A stretch of 6,576 nucleotides of DNA from Thermacetogenium sp. UBA4966 (GTDB taxonomy: Bacteria; Bacillota; DSM-12270; Thermacetogeniales; Thermacetogeniaceae), in NCBI GenBank assembly GCA_002397275.1, contig DHAA01000087.1:1-6576 (forward strand), in the 5' to 3' direction. The notes under the pieces are model-generated. The model saw only the letters and a program-made list of their open reading frames with translations. It searched no databases and was not told the DNA's origin. Numbering within the stretch: position 1 is the stretch's first letter; each line of letters starts with the position of its first letter. This document shows, piece by piece, positions 5,192 through 6,576 of the stretch. The translations under genes and the position numbers were made by a program.

Positions 5192-5899
5192 ATGCAACTG
5201 GAGCTTAAAAACATTAATAAGTCTTTTGACAGCAAGCAGGTGTTAAAAGATATCAGCTTTACATTTGAAAAGGGGAAAATATACGGTCTTCTCGGACGGA
5301 ACGGTTCCGGGAAAACCACGCTGTTCAACTGCCTGAGCGGAGAAATGAAAGCCGACGGCGGCGCGGCATTTTTCGCCGGCAACGGACAGCGATCGGCGCT
5401 CAAACCGGAACATGTAGGCTATGTGTTCACAACCCCGATCCTGCCGGATTTTCTGACCGGCTATGAGTTCGTAAAATTCTATATGGATATCAACAGAGAG
5501 TATATACGATCAGAGCGGACAGTCGACGAGTATTTGGAGTTGATTGAGATAGACGCTGAAGACAGACACCGGCTGATCAAGGGATACTCGCACGGTATGA
5601 AGAATAAGATACAGATGCTCTGTTTTATCATTTCCAAACCGCCTGTTATTCTGCTCGACGAACCGCTCACCTCCCTGGATGTCGTGGTTGCTCTGGAGAT
5701 CAAAAAACTGCTGCGTGATATAAAAGAGGATCATTTCATCCTGTTTTCGACGCACATCCTGCAGCTTGCCGCGGACCTGAGCGATGAGATTGTGGTGCTC
5801 AATGACGGAGTATTGGAACAGATCGACAATAAGCTGATTGGAGATCCGCATTTTGAAGAACGAATAATCAGCCTGCTGAAAGATGAGCATGAATCATGA
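5192..5899 (+). CDS. ABC transporter ATP-binding protein
   Basis: A 235-residue ABC ATPase that would power the membrane protein encoded next. Motifs in order: LKNINKSF start, Walker A GRNGSGKTT (35-43), a Q-loop region reading VGYVFTTPILPDFLTGYE where the usual Gln is replaced by Thr, a degenerate signature YSHGMKNK (132-139) instead of LSGGQ, Walker B VILLDEP (152-158), D-loop SLD (161-163) and H-loop His188 in FSTHIL. The Q-loop change and SHGMK signature are common in exporter ATPases of the EcsA/bacteriocin-type branch, so it is expected to be active. The C-terminus (DGVLEQIDNKLIGD onward) is a normal short tail. Start chosen by AAAGGAG 7 bases upstream. It overlaps the permease gene by 4 bases (ATGA), a sign of coupled translation. 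Substrate unknown. Confidence 0.95.
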   Translation: MQLELKNINKSFDSKQVLKDISFTFEKGKIYGLLGRNGSGKTTLFNCLSGEMKADGGAAFFAGNGQRSALKPEHVGYVFTTPILPDFLTGYEFVKFYMDINREYIRSERTVDEYLELIEIDAEDRHRLIKGYSHGMKNKIQMLCFIISKPPVILLDEPLTSLDVVVALEIKKLLRDIKEDHFILFSTHILQLAADLSDEIVVLNDGVLEQIDNKLIGDPHFEERIISLLKDEHES

Positions 5900-6576
5900 T
5901 GTTTAAAACACAAAAAAGAATATTTGAAATTATGGCGTCAACCAATGCCAACTGGTTTATTTATTACTTTAAGCGAATCCCGGTGATCGGCAGAATTCTG
6001 CCGGACAGCATCTACCGGGATAGCGATTTAAAAAAGATAACGGCCGTCGTCGCGGCTGTGCTGACCATATTCAAGACACTAATGAAGCAAACGGTTTTTT
6101 TCGGTTTGCTGCTCATCCTTCCGGTGATGTGGTTGGGGAAGGGGTTTACGCCGCAGCTGCGTTATGACTCCTATATCCATGTTTTTTTCATGCTGCTCTT
6201 CCTGGGTTTTCCGACCTCCGCTATTTTTTGCAGCGAAAGGGACAAATATATCTGCATCCGCCTGATGCGCATGGACGCCAAAAGCTACATCATATCGACC
6301 ATGCTCTTTCATAACCAGCTCAATGCTCTCTGTTCTTTGCCTGTGCTGGTTATTTCCTCGTCCCTGCTGGGCGGTACCGCTCTGCAGGGTCTGCTGTTGA
6401 CGGTTTATAAGGCCGGTTTCGACTTGATCGGCGAGGCCCTTCACCTCTTTGCCTATGCCAAAAGAGGGGTTATCCTGAGCAAAAAAGTTCCGTTTGTCGT
6501 TATTGTCGCCCTTCTCTCCCTTGCCGCCGCTTATCTGCCGCTATGGCAGGGACATCCCCTTGACCTCAATCCTCTG
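5896..6576 (+). CDS. ABC transporter permease, N-terminal part (runs off window)
   Basis: The frame is open from the ATG at 5896, which overlaps the ATPase stop as ATGA, to the window edge: 227 residues with no stop. A second ATG at 5899 is equally possible. The N-terminus has an amphipathic stretch (WFIYYFKRIPVIGRILPDSI) seen in large clostridial permeases partnered with EcsA-like ATPases, followed by hydrophobic segments at about residues 46-62, 67-80, 93-110, 130-160 and 200-217. Cytoplasmic loops are basic (RDSDLKK, CSERDKYICIRLMRMD). I recognise no subfamily with a known substrate; peptide, lipid or drug export are all possible. The gene belongs to the same operon as the ATPase. Confidence 0.85.
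   Translation, partial: MMFKTQKRIFEIMASTNANWFIYYFKRIPVIGRILPDSIYRDSDLKKITAVVAAVLTIFKTLMKQTVFFGLLLILPVMWLGKGFTPQLRYDSYIHVFFMLLFLGFPTSAIFCSERDKYICIRLMRMDAKSYIISTMLFHNQLNALCSLPVLVISSSLLGGTALQGLLLTVYKAGFDLIGEALHLFAYAKRGVILSKKVPFVVIVALLSLAAAYLPLWQGHPLDLNPL

Noticed and set aside
6079..6444. 121-codon minus-strand frame
   Set aside because: Shadow opposite the hydrophobic permease gene; Gln/His-rich translation without signals.

Overview
The window looks like chromosome from an endospore-forming Firmicute, most likely of class Clostridia. Three things point there: a pair of small CotF-type spore coat genes, a compact nifS-nifU pair whose NifU is the short clostridial type, and strong purine-rich ribosome binding sites (GGAGG, AGGTGAT) throughout. 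No rRNA, tRNA, CRISPR array, transposase or integrase is visible.

Layout from left to right. (1) Bases 1-773, plus strand and visibly AT-rich: the C-terminal part of a putative amidase-domain (Amidase_6-like) protein, overlapped by a gene for a 128-residue four-helix membrane protein. (2) A perfect 11-bp hairpin at 806-844 ends this unit and also the facing one. (3) Bases 860-1316, minus strand: a CotF-type coat protein and a 61-residue companion, behind a candidate sporulation-sigma promoter. (4) Bases 1317-1659, an intergenic region of about 340 bases rich in signals: a tandem 16-bp direct repeat, a near-consensus sigma-A promoter, a perfect 10-bp dyad just past the expected transcription start, and a leader of about 190 nt with a possible 24-codon ORF. 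(5) Bases 1660-3240: nifS (cysteine desulfurase) and nifU (Fe-S scaffold), a minimal Fe-S cluster assembly operon. (6) Bases 3246-4964, minus strand: a major facilitator permease and, upstream of it in the same transcription unit, a protein consisting of the ChrB N-terminal domain. nifU and the permease gene converge with 5 bases between them and share a dyad that lies inside both reading frames. (7) Bases 4965-5191, a divergent control region with a good sigma-A promoter and a 7-bp-arm operator-like dyad for the ChrB-like gene, and a weaker promoter for the next unit. (8) Bases 5192-6576, plus strand: an ABC transporter ATPase and the start of its multi-spanning permease, which runs off the window.

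How the parts work together: NifS takes sulfur from cysteine and NifU builds the cluster; the dyad at the promoter suggests feedback by an Rrf2-type regulator encoded elsewhere (inference). The ChrB-like protein and the permease look like a self-regulated efflux or stress-response pair of unknown substrate (inference). The AT-rich amidase/membrane-protein pair differs in base composition from the rest and may be acquired. The best candidates for something undescribed are the ChrB_N-only/MFS unit with its operator, the nifSU control region, and the overlapping amidase/membrane-protein pair; none can be proven new from sequence alone.
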